Made by a program: the position numbers and the translations under genes | Notes under the pieces: generated by a model | Seen by the model: only the letters and a program-made list of their open reading frames with translations | Databases searched by the model: none | What the model was told of the DNA's origin: nothing | Origin: Bacteroidota bacterium | Lineage (GTDB): Bacteria; Bacteroidota; Bacteroidia; B-17B0; Aurantibacillaceae | DNA length: 64,000 bases | Assembly: GCA_018267475.1 (NCBI GenBank) | Contig: JAFDYI010000022.1 | Span: forward strand, 62,001-126,000 | Reading direction: 5' to 3' | In this document: in pieces, positions 39,869 to 50,781 of the stretch | Position numbering within the stretch: position 1 is the stretch's first letter | How the letters are laid out: each line of letters starts with the position of its first letter

Positions 39869-42800
39869 ATGAAGAAATTTTTACTTTTTTTTCTTTTCCT
39901 ATTGCATTCAAAACTATTTATCGCTCAGAGTCCATTTTGGCTGCAAAGCGAGGGGAGCCCGAGTATTGATGAAAATTTAGATATTGCAAAAGACAACAAT
40001 AACTGTTTAATAAGTACAGGATACTTTACCGGAACGCTAATATTACCCAACGGCACCGGGTTGACAGCTACAGGCACGGGTACTAGTGATGTTTTAATAC
40101 AAAAAACAAACCCTTATGGACAGGTGCAATGGGCAGTAAAGGCAGGAGGAGCCGGCAGCGATAGAGGTATATCCGCAGCTTGCGATGCAGCAGGTAATAC
40201 ATACATTACAGGTTATTACTATGGTGCTGCCCAATTTGGAGCCTTTACTTTAAATTCAGTTAGCGGTTCTCAAGATGTTTTTATAGCTAAGCTAGACCAA
40301 AATGGCAATTTTTTATGGGCAAAAAGCGCAGGGGGGCCGTTAGCCGAAGATCCGTATAGCATTACTGTTGATGCTAACAATAACGCTATAGTAACCGGCG
40401 AATTCAAAGGCTCATCTGTTTTCGGCTCACAAACCCTTACTAGTACTATCAATCCATTTACCAACCAATATTCTTTTGATGTGTTTACTTGCAAGTATGA
40501 TCAAAACGGGAACTTTGTTTGGGTTCGGCAAGGGGCAGCCCATCTCGATGATCGTGGGCTTGATGTAGGGACTGATGCGGCAGGAAATATTTTTGTATGC
40601 GGTCAGTTTTCGGATACTATTACTTTTGGAAGCACACATTTGAACCAAATTCAAAATGCCATTTTTATTCTAAAATACAATGCTGCCGGGCAAGAACAAT
40701 GGTTTGTGCGTGCAGGTGCTGCAAGCAGTATATCCTACGCATTAGCTGTTGATGCTAGCGGGAGCATTTATGTAACAGGAGATTATACCGGTAATTTATC
40801 TTTTTATGGAACTACCAACAATTTTTTATATGGTACTTTTATCAATCGAATTTTTTTAGTAAAATACAGTAACAACGGCAGTTATATTTGGGGAAAAGAA
40901 GACGCTAGCAACTCCTATGTGTCATCAAGAGCCATAGCCTTAGATAATGCTCAAAACCCTTATATATTTGGGCAGTTTGGTTGCAAAATGGACGATTACA
41001 GCCTATTGGCAGGCGGCACCGGCATGTTTAACAGCATTGGTTTTTATGACTTGTTTATTACTCAATACGACGCAAGTGGAAATAGAATTTGGGCTCGTAA
41101 CTTTGGCGGCCCTCTGTATGATAAGGCCCATGGCATTGTTTTTACTAATAACAACACACCTTACGTATGCGGTAGTTTTCAAGGTTCTCTTACGGTAGAT
41201 AGCAGATACACTCCTTTTGACATTGACTCGCATTTCCCAGGAAATAATAGTTGGATATCTCTTGCTAACTGCAATAATTCCGCTAATTATTATCAAAGTG
41301 TAAATGCAGCAGGCTTTAGCGATTGTTTTATTTTACATGGATTGGATAGTTCTTGTGCCTATTATGATTACTACGCCCGAAGCGGGATTATAGGAGCTTG
41401 TACAAAAAATTTTGTAGGCGGCTGCATAGGTAATGCCTGCCCCGATACCGTTTCTTTTTGTGGCCCTAACTATATATATGCCTATACCCACACCGGGAAT
41501 ATTGGTGGTGTTGGCCCCTTTTATCATTACAGTTGGAATGTAGGCGATACTACAAACTATCTCTTAGCTACTGCCAGCGGCAATTACCATTGCACCATGA
41601 CTACAATTGATGGATGCTTCTCTTCCGGAGATACTATGTATGTACGTTTGTACAATGCCCCGCAGCCCCCCACCATCACCGATAATATAGGTGTAAATAC
41701 AAATCAGGCACCTCCTACCCATTCGGTAGAGGTGTGCGGAGGTACGGTTACGCTAACAGGGGGCAACCTACAAGGATGTTCCTACACTTGGTACGGAACG
41801 GGCATTGTATCTACCAGCAGCACTAGCTGCGTGGTAAATAAAACGGGTTTTTATACCTTTAAGTTAACCAATTCTTATGGTTGTACTGATACTAATGTGG
41901 TGTATATACAAATTGATACAGCAAATCACATAGGGCTTAAAACCAATATGCCCGATACTTTTAGAATATGCCAAGGGCAATGTATTAATTATTTTATTTA
42001 CGACTCCATATCAAACCCAGCAGGTACAAGTCCATATTCTGCTTTTACTTCTCTAAACCAGGTCAACCCTGTTAGTCCTTACGCTTCTTGGTGTTGCGGT
42101 AGTTTTGCAAGCAGCAACAACCTTTCTTTATTAGTTTGCCCAGTAGCAACGGGTACTATAAATTTACATAGTCAGTATGTTTTTTCTTCGCTTTGTGGCA
42201 AAGACACGACCTACTTCAATAAAATTATTTACGTGATTGTAAATCCAAACCCGCATGCATCTATCAACCTTGCAGGAAACGCATTGATATGCCCCGGAGA
42301 TACCTCCCTTTTAATTGCTACAGTAACCGTAACGCCCAGCGTTAATACTATCTACACCGTTTCGCCTAACGACACAATAAGAGCCGCCTATACGGGATAT
42401 TACAATGTATCTGTTACGGCTACGGATACGATTACACATTGTTTTGCATCTGCCTCAAGTGGTCTTTATGCACAAATGGTAAGCAACCCTGTAATATCTT
42501 CTGTACCTTCAAATGGAATTATTTGCCCAAACGACTCTATTGAATTATTGTGCAACTGGCCCAATGCTGTTTCTTGGCAATGGTATGGCCCCTCTGGTAT
42601 TATACCGCACAACAGTCAATCCATACATACCTCGATTCCTGGTTTTTACTATTGCGTAGCTACTAATAATACAAGTTGTGTATTAACCTCTAATACCATC
42701 GAAATAAAGCAATATAGTACTCCCTATTTAACGGCTTCCCCGCAAGCAACAGTATGTGCAGGGCATAACGTTCAGCTACATGTTATTAGCGGAGATACTA

Positions 42801-44608
42801 ATTTTATACAATGGTTGCCTCCTTTAAACGGACATGGTGCTACAAGAATAGTTACGCAAAGTGGACTCTATTCGTGTAATGTAGTCTTATGCGGCATTAC
42901 AACGGTATGCAGTGTATCTATTACCGTATCGCAGCCAATAGCTCATATTTCTATAACGGGCTCTACCGTTATTTGCCCTGGAGACTCTGTGCTATTACAA
43001 GCCAATGTAGGCATGGCTTCTTATCAGTGGTTGCCCAATAACCAAGCCTCTACCAGTATATATGCCTACACCGCGGGCAACTATACCCTCATAACAACTG
43101 ATGTAAATGGTTGTCAGGCCCGTGATAGTGTAACGATAACTTACAGCCCCGGTACGCCTGCTCCACCTACGGTAAGCAATGATAGTATTTGCGCGGGCGC
43201 TAATGCTGTTTTACAAGCTATGTCTAGCAACACGGTGCAGTGGTATGCACAATCTTATGGAGGTGCTGTTATACATGTGGGTAGCAGCTTACTTACGCCT
43301 CCTTTATATGTTGATACCATTTTTTATGTGGCTAGCGTGAATGGATTTGGGTGTCATTCTATAAGAAAACCTATATACGTATATGTAAAAAACACATCTA
43401 TTAAACCTACCGTTTCGGCAACTAAAGATACTTTATGTTATCTCGATACCCTTTATCTACAAGCTAATTTTGTTGCTGGTGCCACCTACCATTGGTATGG
43501 TCCTAACGGTTTTTCTTCTTCGCAGCCCAATCCACAAATAAATGCGGTAACGGCTTCCTCTGGCGGCACATACTCATTATATTTAAGCGGAAACGGCTGT
43601 ACAAGTGCTACCGCTACCCTTAATATTAGTGTAATAAAAGTAAACACACCTACTCTATCTCTTACAAACGATTCTATTTGTGCGGGGCGCAATCTAACCC
43701 TTTATGCCCAACCCCCTATATCAGGATATCATTATACATGGGCTCCCCCTTCCGGAAATACTATTTCATCTCAAACATTTAGTATTATAAACGCATCAAA
43801 TACCAACACAGGAACCTATACCTTGCAAGCCAGTATGGGGCTCTGTAAAAGCACATCAAGTATCTTTTCTATTTATGTAAAACCAAGCCCAACACTTACT
43901 ATCAATACCACACAAATCAACCTTTGTTCTAATGACAGTCTTATACTTTACGCGCAAACCACGCCTATTTCTGCGTTGGCACACTGGCAAAACCTGGCCG
44001 GTTTTAATGCGAACGCAAACCCTGCTGTTTTTTTCCCTATCACTACCGCTAATAGCGGCTACTATTACTGTTATGCAAGTCTTAACGGATGTACTGCAAA
44101 AGATTCTGTAAAAGTAATAGTAAACAAACGCCCCAACTCTGTGAGCACCAGTACTTCGGTATGCGTACCGCCTATTATTTTAAAAGCCTCAAGCCCTAAT
44201 GCTTTGTATTACTTATGGAGCGACGGAAGCCATGATTCAATAAAAACAATTACGGCATCGGGCACCTACTGGATAACATATTCGCTCAATTCATCTTGCA
44301 CATTTACCGACACCTTTCACATCGCAATAAATCAAAATCAATTTGCGGATTCATTACCCAATATCGTTACTCCAAACAATGATAAAATTAACGACTATGT
44401 TGATTTTGGGAAATACCATTTCTTAACGGTTCAAATAGATATTTACGACCGGTGGGGAATCAAAGTGTTTGAAAGTTCGGACGTAAATGCCGTTTGGGCA
44501 CCACAATGCGTAGATGGAACGTATTTTTATATCATTTCGTATAAAGAAGATTGCTCTTCAGAAAACAACTTTGAAACAAAAAGAGGTTTTATTACCGTAG
44601 TTAGATAA
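39869..44608 (+). CDS. Large T9SS type B secreted protein with SBBP-like and Ig-like repeats
   Basis: A 1579-residue exported protein from the ATG at 39869, which gives a signal peptide (MKKFLLFFLFLLHSKLFIAQ); a TTG start 45 bases upstream is unlikely. Residues about 25-440 form an SBBP-like propeller (repeats such as DAAGNTYITGYYYG, DQNGNFLWAKSAGG, DASGSIYVTGDYTG). After that come Cys-rich Ig-like or PKD-like repeats (VCPGDSVLLQANVG, DSICAGANAVLQAM). The C-terminus is a CHU_C domain for type IX secretion (NIVTPNNDKINDYV, YDRWGIKVFESS, DGTYFYIIS). Adhesin or surface role is likely. It is divergent from the methylase operon. Confidence 0.92.
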   Translation: MKKFLLFFLFLLHSKLFIAQSPFWLQSEGSPSIDENLDIAKDNNNCLISTGYFTGTLILPNGTGLTATGTGTSDVLIQKTNPYGQVQWAVKAGGAGSDRGISAACDAAGNTYITGYYYGAAQFGAFTLNSVSGSQDVFIAKLDQNGNFLWAKSAGGPLAEDPYSITVDANNNAIVTGEFKGSSVFGSQTLTSTINPFTNQYSFDVFTCKYDQNGNFVWVRQGAAHLDDRGLDVGTDAAGNIFVCGQFSDTITFGSTHLNQIQNAIFILKYNAAGQEQWFVRAGAASSISYALAVDASGSIYVTGDYTGNLSFYGTTNNFLYGTFINRIFLVKYSNNGSYIWGKEDASNSYVSSRAIALDNAQNPYIFGQFGCKMDDYSLLAGGTGMFNSIGFYDLFITQYDASGNRIWARNFGGPLYDKAHGIVFTNNNTPYVCGSFQGSLTVDSRYTPFDIDSHFPGNNSWISLANCNNSANYYQSVNAAGFSDCFILHGLDSSCAYYDYYARSGIIGACTKNFVGGCIGNACPDTVSFCGPNYIYAYTHTGNIGGVGPFYHYSWNVGDTTNYLLATASGNYHCTMTTIDGCFSSGDTMYVRLYNAPQPPTITDNIGVNTNQAPPTHSVEVCGGTVTLTGGNLQGCSYTWYGTGIVSTSSTSCVVNKTGFYTFKLTNSYGCTDTNVVYIQIDTANHIGLKTNMPDTFRICQGQCINYFIYDSISNPAGTSPYSAFTSLNQVNPVSPYASWCCGSFASSNNLSLLVCPVATGTINLHSQYVFSSLCGKDTTYFNKIIYVIVNPNPHASINLAGNALICPGDTSLLIATVTVTPSVNTIYTVSPNDTIRAAYTGYYNVSVTATDTITHCFASASSGLYAQMVSNPVISSVPSNGIICPNDSIELLCNWPNAVSWQWYGPSGIIPHNSQSIHTSIPGFYYCVATNNTSCVLTSNTIEIKQYSTPYLTASPQATVCAGHNVQLHVISGDTNFIQWLPPLNGHGATRIVTQSGLYSCNVVLCGITTVCSVSITVSQPIAHISITGSTVICPGDSVLLQANVGMASYQWLPNNQASTSIYAYTAGNYTLITTDVNGCQARDSVTITYSPGTPAPPTVSNDSICAGANAVLQAMSSNTVQWYAQSYGGAVIHVGSSLLTPPLYVDTIFYVASVNGFGCHSIRKPIYVYVKNTSIKPTVSATKDTLCYLDTLYLQANFVAGATYHWYGPNGFSSSQPNPQINAVTASSGGTYSLYLSGNGCTSATATLNISVIKVNTPTLSLTNDSICAGRNLTLYAQPPISGYHYTWAPPSGNTISSQTFSIINASNTNTGTYTLQASMGLCKSTSSIFSIYVKPSPTLTINTTQINLCSNDSLILYAQTTPISALAHWQNLAGFNANANPAVFFPITTANSGYYYCYASLNGCTAKDSVKVIVNKRPNSVSTSTSVCVPPIILKASSPNALYYLWSDGSHDSIKTITASGTYWITYSLNSSCTFTDTFHIAINQNQFADSLPNIVTPNNDKINDYVDFGKYHFLTVQIDIYDRWGIKVFESSDVNAVWAPQCVDGTYFYIISYKEDCSSENNFETKRGFITVVR

Positions 44609-44715
44609 AGGCCCTGTTTAGTCAGAAAAACAAGCAAAAAACTGACAATTTTTCTTTTTTTTACAAAATGGCAACAAATTTGACGTACTTTCGCAAACCT
44701 TTTTAAGATAGTATC

Positions 44716-45261
44716 ATGATGAGTACCGAAGAAATTGTAAATAACAACAGCCCCGAAGCGAATGAACCCGAAACCGGTAAACAATTTGCCGAAGAAGCCG
44801 GCAAAGCCGAAGATGTTTTGAAAAGCCTTGAAAAACAAGTAGCTGAGTTAAACGATAAATACCTGCGCCTATATGCCGAGTATGATAATTTTAGAAAACG
44901 AAGCGCCCGCGAACGCGCTGAATACCTTAGCACAGCCGGCGAAGAGGTGCTGAAAAGCTTGTTGCCCATTGCCGATGATTTTGAACGCGGCGTAAAAGCC
45001 GGCGAAACGGCCACCGATATAAAAGCCTTACACGAAGGCATGCACCTTATCTTTAATAAATTTCAAAGCCTGCTAAAAAGTAAAGGCATAGAAACCATGC
45101 CCAGCACCGGCGCCCCTTTTGACCCCGAAACTATGGAAGCCATAACCAGCATAGCCGCCCCTAACGCCGATTTGGTAGGAAAAGTAGTTGATGAGGTAGA
45201 AAAAGGATATAAAATGAACGGGAAAGTAATTCGTTTTGCTAAAGTAGTGGTAGGCAGCTAA
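44716..45261 (+). CDS. grpE: Nucleotide exchange factor GrpE
   Basis: A 181-residue cochaperone that releases ADP from DnaK. An acidic, disordered start (about 1-35) is followed by a long coiled coil (about 38-90, LEKQVAELNDKYLRLYAEYDNFRKRSARER) and a C-terminal beta domain (EAITSIAAPNADLVGKVVDEVEKGYKMNGKVIRFAKVVVG) that contacts DnaK. Length is normal. A -7-like box TACTTTCG lies about 25 bases upstream. dnaJ follows 28 bases later; dnaK is not in the window. Confidence 0.97.
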   Translation: MMSTEEIVNNNSPEANEPETGKQFAEEAGKAEDVLKSLEKQVAELNDKYLRLYAEYDNFRKRSARERAEYLSTAGEEVLKSLLPIADDFERGVKAGETATDIKALHEGMHLIFNKFQSLLKSKGIETMPSTGAPFDPETMEAITSIAAPNADLVGKVVDEVEKGYKMNGKVIRFAKVVVGS

Positions 45262-45289
45262 CACAAAATACATTATATAAAAAACCAAT

Positions 45290-46438
45290 ATGTCAAAAAG
45301 AGATTATTACGAAATACTAGGGATAAGCCGCAACGCTTCAGACGATGAGATAAAAAAGGCATATCGTAAATTAGCTATCAAATACCACCCTGATAAAAAC
45401 CCTAACGATAAAACAGCCGAAGACAAATTTAAAGAAGCAGCCGAAGCCTACGAAGTATTAAGCAATAACGAAAAACGCCAGCGCTACAATCAGTTTGGGC
45501 ATGCTGCCAACGCCTCATCAGCCTCGGGCGGTGGAGGTGGCCACTACGGTGGTGGCATGAATATGGATGATATATTTTCTCAATTTGGCGATATTTTTGG
45601 AGGCGCCTTTGGCGGAGGTAGCAGCTCTGCGCGCGGAGGCCGCCGTGTAAACCGAGGCACCAACCTTAGAGTAAAAGTAAAATTAAACCTGCAAGAAGTA
45701 GCCAACGGCGTAGAAAAAAAAATAAAAGTATCTAAATACGTAGCTTGCGGCACCTGCAAAGGTTCCGGAGCTAAAGGAGGAGCCGTAGATACTTGTAAAA
45801 CCTGCCACGGCAGCGGCGTACAAACACAAATGCGCCAAACTATACTGGGTGCCATGCAAACCCAAACTACTTGTGCCACCTGCGGCGGACAAGGCAGCAC
45901 CATAAAAGACAAATGCAACACCTGTCATGGCGATGGTGTGGTGCGCGGCGAAGAAATTATTTCACTAAACATACCCGCCGGCGTAGCCGACGAGATGCAG
46001 CTATCTGTAAGCGGCAAAGGAAACGCAGCGCCCCGAGGCGGCATAAACGGCGACCTTATTGTAGTGATTGAAGAAGAACCACATGAGGAATTAAAACGCG
46101 ATGGGCATAACCTGTTCTACGAGTGTTACATATCTTTTATTGACGCCTCTTTAGGCACCAACATAGAAGTGCCTACCGTAGATGGAAAAGCCAAAATAAA
46201 AATAGACGCCGGCACCCAAGCCGGAAAAGTGCTGCGCCTAAAAGGAAAGGGCCTGCCCGACCTTAACTCCTACCACAAAGGAGATTTGTTGGTAAACATA
46301 AACGTATGGACCCCGCAAAGCCTTAGCAGCGAAGAAAAAAAGATATTGGAATCCTTGCGCGAAGCCAAAAATTTTAAACCCAGCCCCAACAAAAACAACA
46401 AAACATTTTTTGAAAAAATGAAAGAATACTTTGAGTAG
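45290..46438 (+). CDS. dnaJ: Chaperone protein DnaJ
   Basis: A 382-residue type I J-protein that delivers substrates to DnaK and stimulates its ATPase. It has the J domain with HPD (residues 33-35), a Gly/Phe-rich linker (about 75-115), and four CxxCxGxG zinc repeats ([32 protein letters not shown], about 145-210), then the two beta substrate-binding domains and the C-terminal dimerisation segment. It is 28 bases after grpE and 17 bases before the next gene, so the cluster is probably co-transcribed. Confidence 0.97.
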   Translation: MSKRDYYEILGISRNASDDEIKKAYRKLAIKYHPDKNPNDKTAEDKFKEAAEAYEVLSNNEKRQRYNQFGHAANASSASGGGGGHYGGGMNMDDIFSQFGDIFGGAFGGGSSSARGGRRVNRGTNLRVKVKLNLQEVANGVEKKIKVSKYVACGTCKGSGAKGGAVDTCKTCHGSGVQTQMRQTILGAMQTQTTCATCGGQGSTIKDKCNTCHGDGVVRGEEIISLNIPAGVADEMQLSVSGKGNAAPRGGINGDLIVVIEEEPHEELKRDGHNLFYECYISFIDASLGTNIEVPTVDGKAKIKIDAGTQAGKVLRLKGKGLPDLNSYHKGDLLVNINVWTPQSLSSEEKKILESLREAKNFKPSPNKNNKTFFEKMKEYFE

Positions 46439-46455
46439 CAACTACTCCAATCGTC

Positions 46456-46917
46456 ATGAATAACCTGCATACTCATAGCCCCCAAATGAGCCTAATAGGG
46501 CGGCGCGAGTACGTTCACTTTCCGGAGCTGGATTTACAAAATATAGAAGCTAAAATTGATACCGGCGCCTACACCACCGCGCTGCACTGCAAAAACATTT
46601 CAATAAAAAACATACAAGGCAAAAACACCCTTTGCTTTACCCTATTAGACGAAACACACCCCGAGTACAACCAAAAAGAGCTTCACTACGAGCACTTTAC
46701 CCAAAAAAACATTAAAAGCTCATCGGGCGAAACCGAGTTGCGCTATATCATTAAAACGCTGTTACTCATCGGTAAAAAAAGAATAAAAACGACCGTATCG
46801 CTTACCAATAGGGGCAACATGCGCTACCCCATACTGATAGGACGTAAATTACTAAAAAATAAGTTTTTGGTGGACGTAGCCAAAATTCATACCGGAGGTA
46901 TTTTAATTAAAAAATAG
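46456..46917 (+). CDS. Retropepsin-like ATP-dependent zinc protease family protein (RimK-associated)
   Basis: A 153-residue protein of the Pfam group named ATP-dependent zinc protease. Its retropepsin-like active-site triad is AKIDTGAYTTAL (DTG at about residues 34-36). The rest is beta-rich (HYEHFTQKNIKSS, GNMRYPILIGRKLL). Members occur next to RimK ATP-grasp ligases in many genomes, as here, where rimK begins 39 bases later. The ligase adds amino acids to a protein tail; the protease is thought to trim or regulate such tails, but this is not shown. It follows dnaJ by 17 bases. Confidence 0.9.
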   Translation: MNNLHTHSPQMSLIGRREYVHFPELDLQNIEAKIDTGAYTTALHCKNISIKNIQGKNTLCFTLLDETHPEYNQKELHYEHFTQKNIKSSSGETELRYIIKTLLLIGKKRIKTTVSLTNRGNMRYPILIGRKLLKNKFLVDVAKIHTGGILIKK

Positions 46918-46956
46918 TTGTACCTTTAAAGTCAGGAAAAACACCCTATATTCAAT

Positions 46957-47853
46957 ATGAAGTTAGTTATTCTTTCTCGCGGTAAAACCATTTACTCTAC
47001 TAAAAGATTAATTGAAGCCGCCGAACAGCGTGGGCACGAAGTGCTGCAGCTGGATCACATGAAATGCGTATTAGGTCTTGAAAAAGGAAGACCACATATT
47101 TACTACAACGGGAAAGAAATTTCGGGAGTAGATGCCGTAATACCACGCATTGGAGCCTCCGTTACTTTTTATGGAGCTGCGGTGGTACGTCAGTTTGAAA
47201 TGATGAAAATTTTTACCGCTGTTGAGTCGCAGGCCTTGGTGCGCTCGCGCGATAAACTGCGCAGCCTGCAAATATTATCTCGCGCAGGCATAGGCATGCC
47301 AAAAACTACTTTTGCCAACAAATCGAAGGATAAAGATATTGACCACGTGATAGAGTCGGTAGGAGGCGCACCCTGTGTCATTAAACTGTTAGAAGGCACC
47401 CAGGGCATAGGCGTTATTTTAGCCGAAAATCATAAGGCCGCCAAATCCATCATAGAAGCTTTTTTAAAATTAGATGCTGCCTTATTGGTACAAGAATTTA
47501 TAAAAGAAGCTAAAGGCGCTGACATACGTGCTTTTGTGGTAGATGGCCAAGTGGTGGGCGCTATGAAAAGGCAAGCCAAAGAAGGAGAATTTAGATCCAA
47601 CTTACATCAAGGGGGCAGCGCCACCATTGTAAAATTAAGTCCTGAAGAACGCTCTACCGCTATAAAAGCCACCAAAAAATTAGGTTTGGGTATTGCCGGA
47701 GTAGATATGTTGCAAAGCGCAAGAGGCCCTTTGGTGATGGAAGTAAACTCCTCGCCCGGATTAGAAGGTATTGAAAAAGCAACCGGTATCGATATAGCCG
47801 GAAAGATTATTGAATACGTAGAACGAAATGAATTTAATGGAACAGAAGGCTAA
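46957..47853 (+). CDS. rimK: RimK family ATP-grasp ligase (ribosomal protein S6 modification type)
   Basis: A 298-residue ATP-grasp enzyme that ligates glutamate residues to the C-terminus of a protein (ribosomal protein S6 in Escherichia coli). N-terminal pre-ATP domain about 1-95; ATP-grasp core with the Gly-rich loop [11 protein letters not shown] (about 143-153), [20 protein letters not shown], and the metal-binding end [18 protein letters not shown] (about 262-279). The length agrees with RimK. Paired with the retropepsin-like gene upstream. Substrate in Bacteroidota is not certain. Confidence 0.95.
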   Translation: MKLVILSRGKTIYSTKRLIEAAEQRGHEVLQLDHMKCVLGLEKGRPHIYYNGKEISGVDAVIPRIGASVTFYGAAVVRQFEMMKIFTAVESQALVRSRDKLRSLQILSRAGIGMPKTTFANKSKDKDIDHVIESVGGAPCVIKLLEGTQGIGVILAENHKAAKSIIEAFLKLDAALLVQEFIKEAKGADIRAFVVDGQVVGAMKRQAKEGEFRSNLHQGGSATIVKLSPEERSTAIKATKKLGLGIAGVDMLQSARGPLVMEVNSSPGLEGIEKATGIDIAGKIIEYVERNEFNGTEG

Positions 47854-47881
47854 TAAAAAAAGAACCCTTAAAATAAAAAAA

Positions 47882-50773
47882 ATGCATATAAAAAAAACGT
47901 TAGCGTCGCTGGCGCTCTTCATTCTTGTAAACACAAGCTACGCGCAAACCGCTACAACCTATTCCAACGATCCGTTTAAATTAAAAGAATACAAGCTAAA
48001 GAACGGACTTACCGTTTATTTTAGCGTATATAAAGATGCTCCCAGAGCCTATACCATGATAGCCACCAAAGCCGGCAGTAAAAACGATCCACACGATGCT
48101 ACCGGATTAGCCCACTACTTAGAACACATGCTTTTTAAAGGCACCGATAAATTAGGAAGCAAAGACTACAGTAAAGAAGAACCCCTTATCAGCAAAATAT
48201 CGGATACCTACGAAAGGTACCGTCAAACCAAAGATGCCGAAAAACGAAAAAAAATATATCATACTATCGATAGCCTAAGCGGAGTAGCGGCTACCTTTGC
48301 CATTGCCAACGAATATGATAAACTGTGCAGCAGCATGGGTTTTAAAGGCACCAATGCCTTTACCTCGTTTGAACAAACGGTATATGTAAACGATGTGCCC
48401 GGAAATGAAATTTCTAACTGGCTATCTTTAGAGGCCGAGCGCTACAAAAAACCGGTACTGCGCTTGTTTCATACGGAATTGGAAGCGGTATATGAAGAGA
48501 AAAACAGAGGACTTGACAACGATGATGAAAAAGTTTTTGAAGCTATGTTCGAAGCTTTGTTTAAACACCATACCTACGGCACGCAAACCACCATCGGTAC
48601 CATAGACCACTTAAAAAACCCGTCCATGAAAAAGATTATGGATTACTACCACACTTATTATGTGCCTAACAATATGGCGATTATCATTGCCGGTGATGTA
48701 GATCCGGATAAAACCATAAAAGAAATTGAGCAAAAATTTTCGTACATGCAAAGCAAACCTGTGCCTACCTTCACCTACGGAGTAGAAGCCCCTATAACAG
48801 CTCCTATAAAAAAAGAAATATACGGCCCCGATGCTGAAAGCGTTATGTTTGCATATCGTTTTAAAGGCATCAACTCTACCGATGCAGATATGATTAGCCT
48901 GCTGGGTATGCTTTTGTTTAATGGGAAAGCAGGTCTTATGGATATCAATCTAAATCAGCAACAACAAGTGTTGGAATCGCAAGCCTATTCCTATTCCTTA
49001 GCCGATTATTCCATTCTTGCCTTTTCCGGGAAAAACAAACAAAACCAAAGCCTTGATGAAGTAGTAAAACTGATAAAACAACAAATACAAAATATAAAAG
49101 AAGGTAAGTTTGATGAAACGCTGATGCAAGCAAGCATCACAAACCAAAAGTACAACCTTACTAAATCGTTAGAGCAAAACGCGGCACGCGCCAGCGAAAT
49201 TATGAATGCCTTTACATCAAACGAAACCTGGGAACATCACATCGGTTTGATAGACCGCTTATCTAAAATAACCAAACAACAACTCATCGATTTTGTAAAG
49301 AAAAACCTAAACGATAACTATGCTATTATATACAAACGCACCGGTGAAGATAAACACACGCAAAAAGTGGATAAACCCGCTATCACACCGGTATCAGTAA
49401 ATAGAGAAGACCAATCTCCTTTTTTAAAAGACCTAATGAACAACAAGCCCACCCCAATAGAACCTGTGTTTATTGACTTTAACAAAGACATTACAAAAGG
49501 TGCGCTGCCTAACAACACGCCTATTGTGTACAATCAAAATAAAGAAAACGCTACCTTTAACTTATACTACTTATTTAATATGGGCAGCAACAACAGCAAA
49601 CTGCTCCCAATTGCTATGGATTATTTGAAGTATTTGGGCACCAACAAATACACGCCCGCCCAGTTGCAAGAAGAGTTTTACAAACTGGCTTGCTCCTTTG
49701 ATGTGATGTGCACCGAAGACCAAATGTTTTTATCACTTACCGGACTCAGCGATAATTTTACACAAGCATTAGACCTGTTTGAGCACACCCTTGCTAACGT
49801 ACAAGCCAACCAAGAGGTTTTAGATAACTTAATAAGCGATATGATAAAACAGCGCGAAGATGCTAAGTTGGATAAAAATACCATTCTTAGAAAAGGACTA
49901 TCTAATTATGCTAAGTACGGCGCACAAAACCCCTTTACCAATGTGCTGAGCAACGATGATTTAAAGAAAATAAAAGCAACTGATTTAATAGCCCTGCTAA
50001 AAGGCCTTACCCAAACCGAACATCAAATTTTATACTACGGCCCGCTAACACTTACCGAAGCTACTGCAGCTATTCAAAAAAATCATTATACGGGCACTCT
50101 GTCAAAACCCACAGCCTCTATACCCTTGGTAGAGCAGAAAACCGGCGAACAAGTATTTGTAGTAGATTATGATATGAAACAAGCCGAAATTTTAATGATG
50201 GGAAAAAGCGACTTATTCAGCGATGCTCGTTTACCCGCTATACGCATGTATAATGAATACTTTGGCGGCAACATGTCTTCTGTTTTATTTCAAGAGTTGC
50301 GCGAATCAAAAGCGCTTGCCTATTCCGTAAACGGTGGTTACCGCCAGCCCAATGAAAAAAACAAATCGTTTTATTTAGCTACCTACATTGGTTCGCAAGC
50401 CGATAAACTTGCAGAAGCCCTACAAGGCATGACCGATTTAATTAAAGTGTTGCCCAAGGCCGACATCATGTTTCAATCCTCAAAAGATGCTATTATTTCC
50501 GGCATTCGTAATGAGCGCTTAACTAAAATGAACTTACTCATCAGCTACATACAAGCTCAAAAAATGGGCTTAAACTACGACGTAAGAAAACCTATTTTTG
50601 AAAAAATACCCGCTATGACTTTTGAGGATATGCAAAACTTTCAACAACAATACGTAAAAAGCCTGCCTCTATCTTTAATGATTGTAGGAAAAAAAGAATT
50701 GCTTGATGCTAAAACTCTTGCTAAATACGGACAGGTAAAATACCTAAGCTTGCAAGAAGTATTTGGGTATTAA
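47882..50773 (+). CDS. M16 family (pitrilysin-type) zinc metallopeptidase
   Basis: A 963-residue exported peptidase. The start at 47882 (MHIKKTLASLALFILVNTSYAQ) gives a signal peptide; an upstream in-frame start lies inside rimK. The inverted zinc motif HxxEH is HYLEH (residues 78-82), with the further Glu in the later EAVYEEKNRGL segment. A tandem M16 C-terminal domain pair follows (IIIAGDVDPDKTIKEI, then a second inactive half with FNLYYLFNMGSNNSKL and NMSSVLFQELRESKALAYSV). Length fits the two-repeat pitrilysin-like clan. It should cut peptides in the periplasm. It begins 28 bases after the stop of rimK. Confidence 0.95.
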   Translation: MHIKKTLASLALFILVNTSYAQTATTYSNDPFKLKEYKLKNGLTVYFSVYKDAPRAYTMIATKAGSKNDPHDATGLAHYLEHMLFKGTDKLGSKDYSKEEPLISKISDTYERYRQTKDAEKRKKIYHTIDSLSGVAATFAIANEYDKLCSSMGFKGTNAFTSFEQTVYVNDVPGNEISNWLSLEAERYKKPVLRLFHTELEAVYEEKNRGLDNDDEKVFEAMFEALFKHHTYGTQTTIGTIDHLKNPSMKKIMDYYHTYYVPNNMAIIIAGDVDPDKTIKEIEQKFSYMQSKPVPTFTYGVEAPITAPIKKEIYGPDAESVMFAYRFKGINSTDADMISLLGMLLFNGKAGLMDINLNQQQQVLESQAYSYSLADYSILAFSGKNKQNQSLDEVVKLIKQQIQNIKEGKFDETLMQASITNQKYNLTKSLEQNAARASEIMNAFTSNETWEHHIGLIDRLSKITKQQLIDFVKKNLNDNYAIIYKRTGEDKHTQKVDKPAITPVSVNREDQSPFLKDLMNNKPTPIEPVFIDFNKDITKGALPNNTPIVYNQNKENATFNLYYLFNMGSNNSKLLPIAMDYLKYLGTNKYTPAQLQEEFYKLACSFDVMCTEDQMFLSLTGLSDNFTQALDLFEHTLANVQANQEVLDNLISDMIKQREDAKLDKNTILRKGLSNYAKYGAQNPFTNVLSNDDLKKIKATDLIALLKGLTQTEHQILYYGPLTLTEATAAIQKNHYTGTLSKPTASIPLVEQKTGEQVFVVDYDMKQAEILMMGKSDLFSDARLPAIRMYNEYFGGNMSSVLFQELRESKALAYSVNGGYRQPNEKNKSFYLATYIGSQADKLAEALQGMTDLIKVLPKADIMFQSSKDAIISGIRNERLTKMNLLISYIQAQKMGLNYDVRKPIFEKIPAMTFEDMQNFQQQYVKSLPLSLMIVGKKELLDAKTLAKYGQVKYLSLQEVFGY

Positions 50774-50781
50774 ATATAAGT

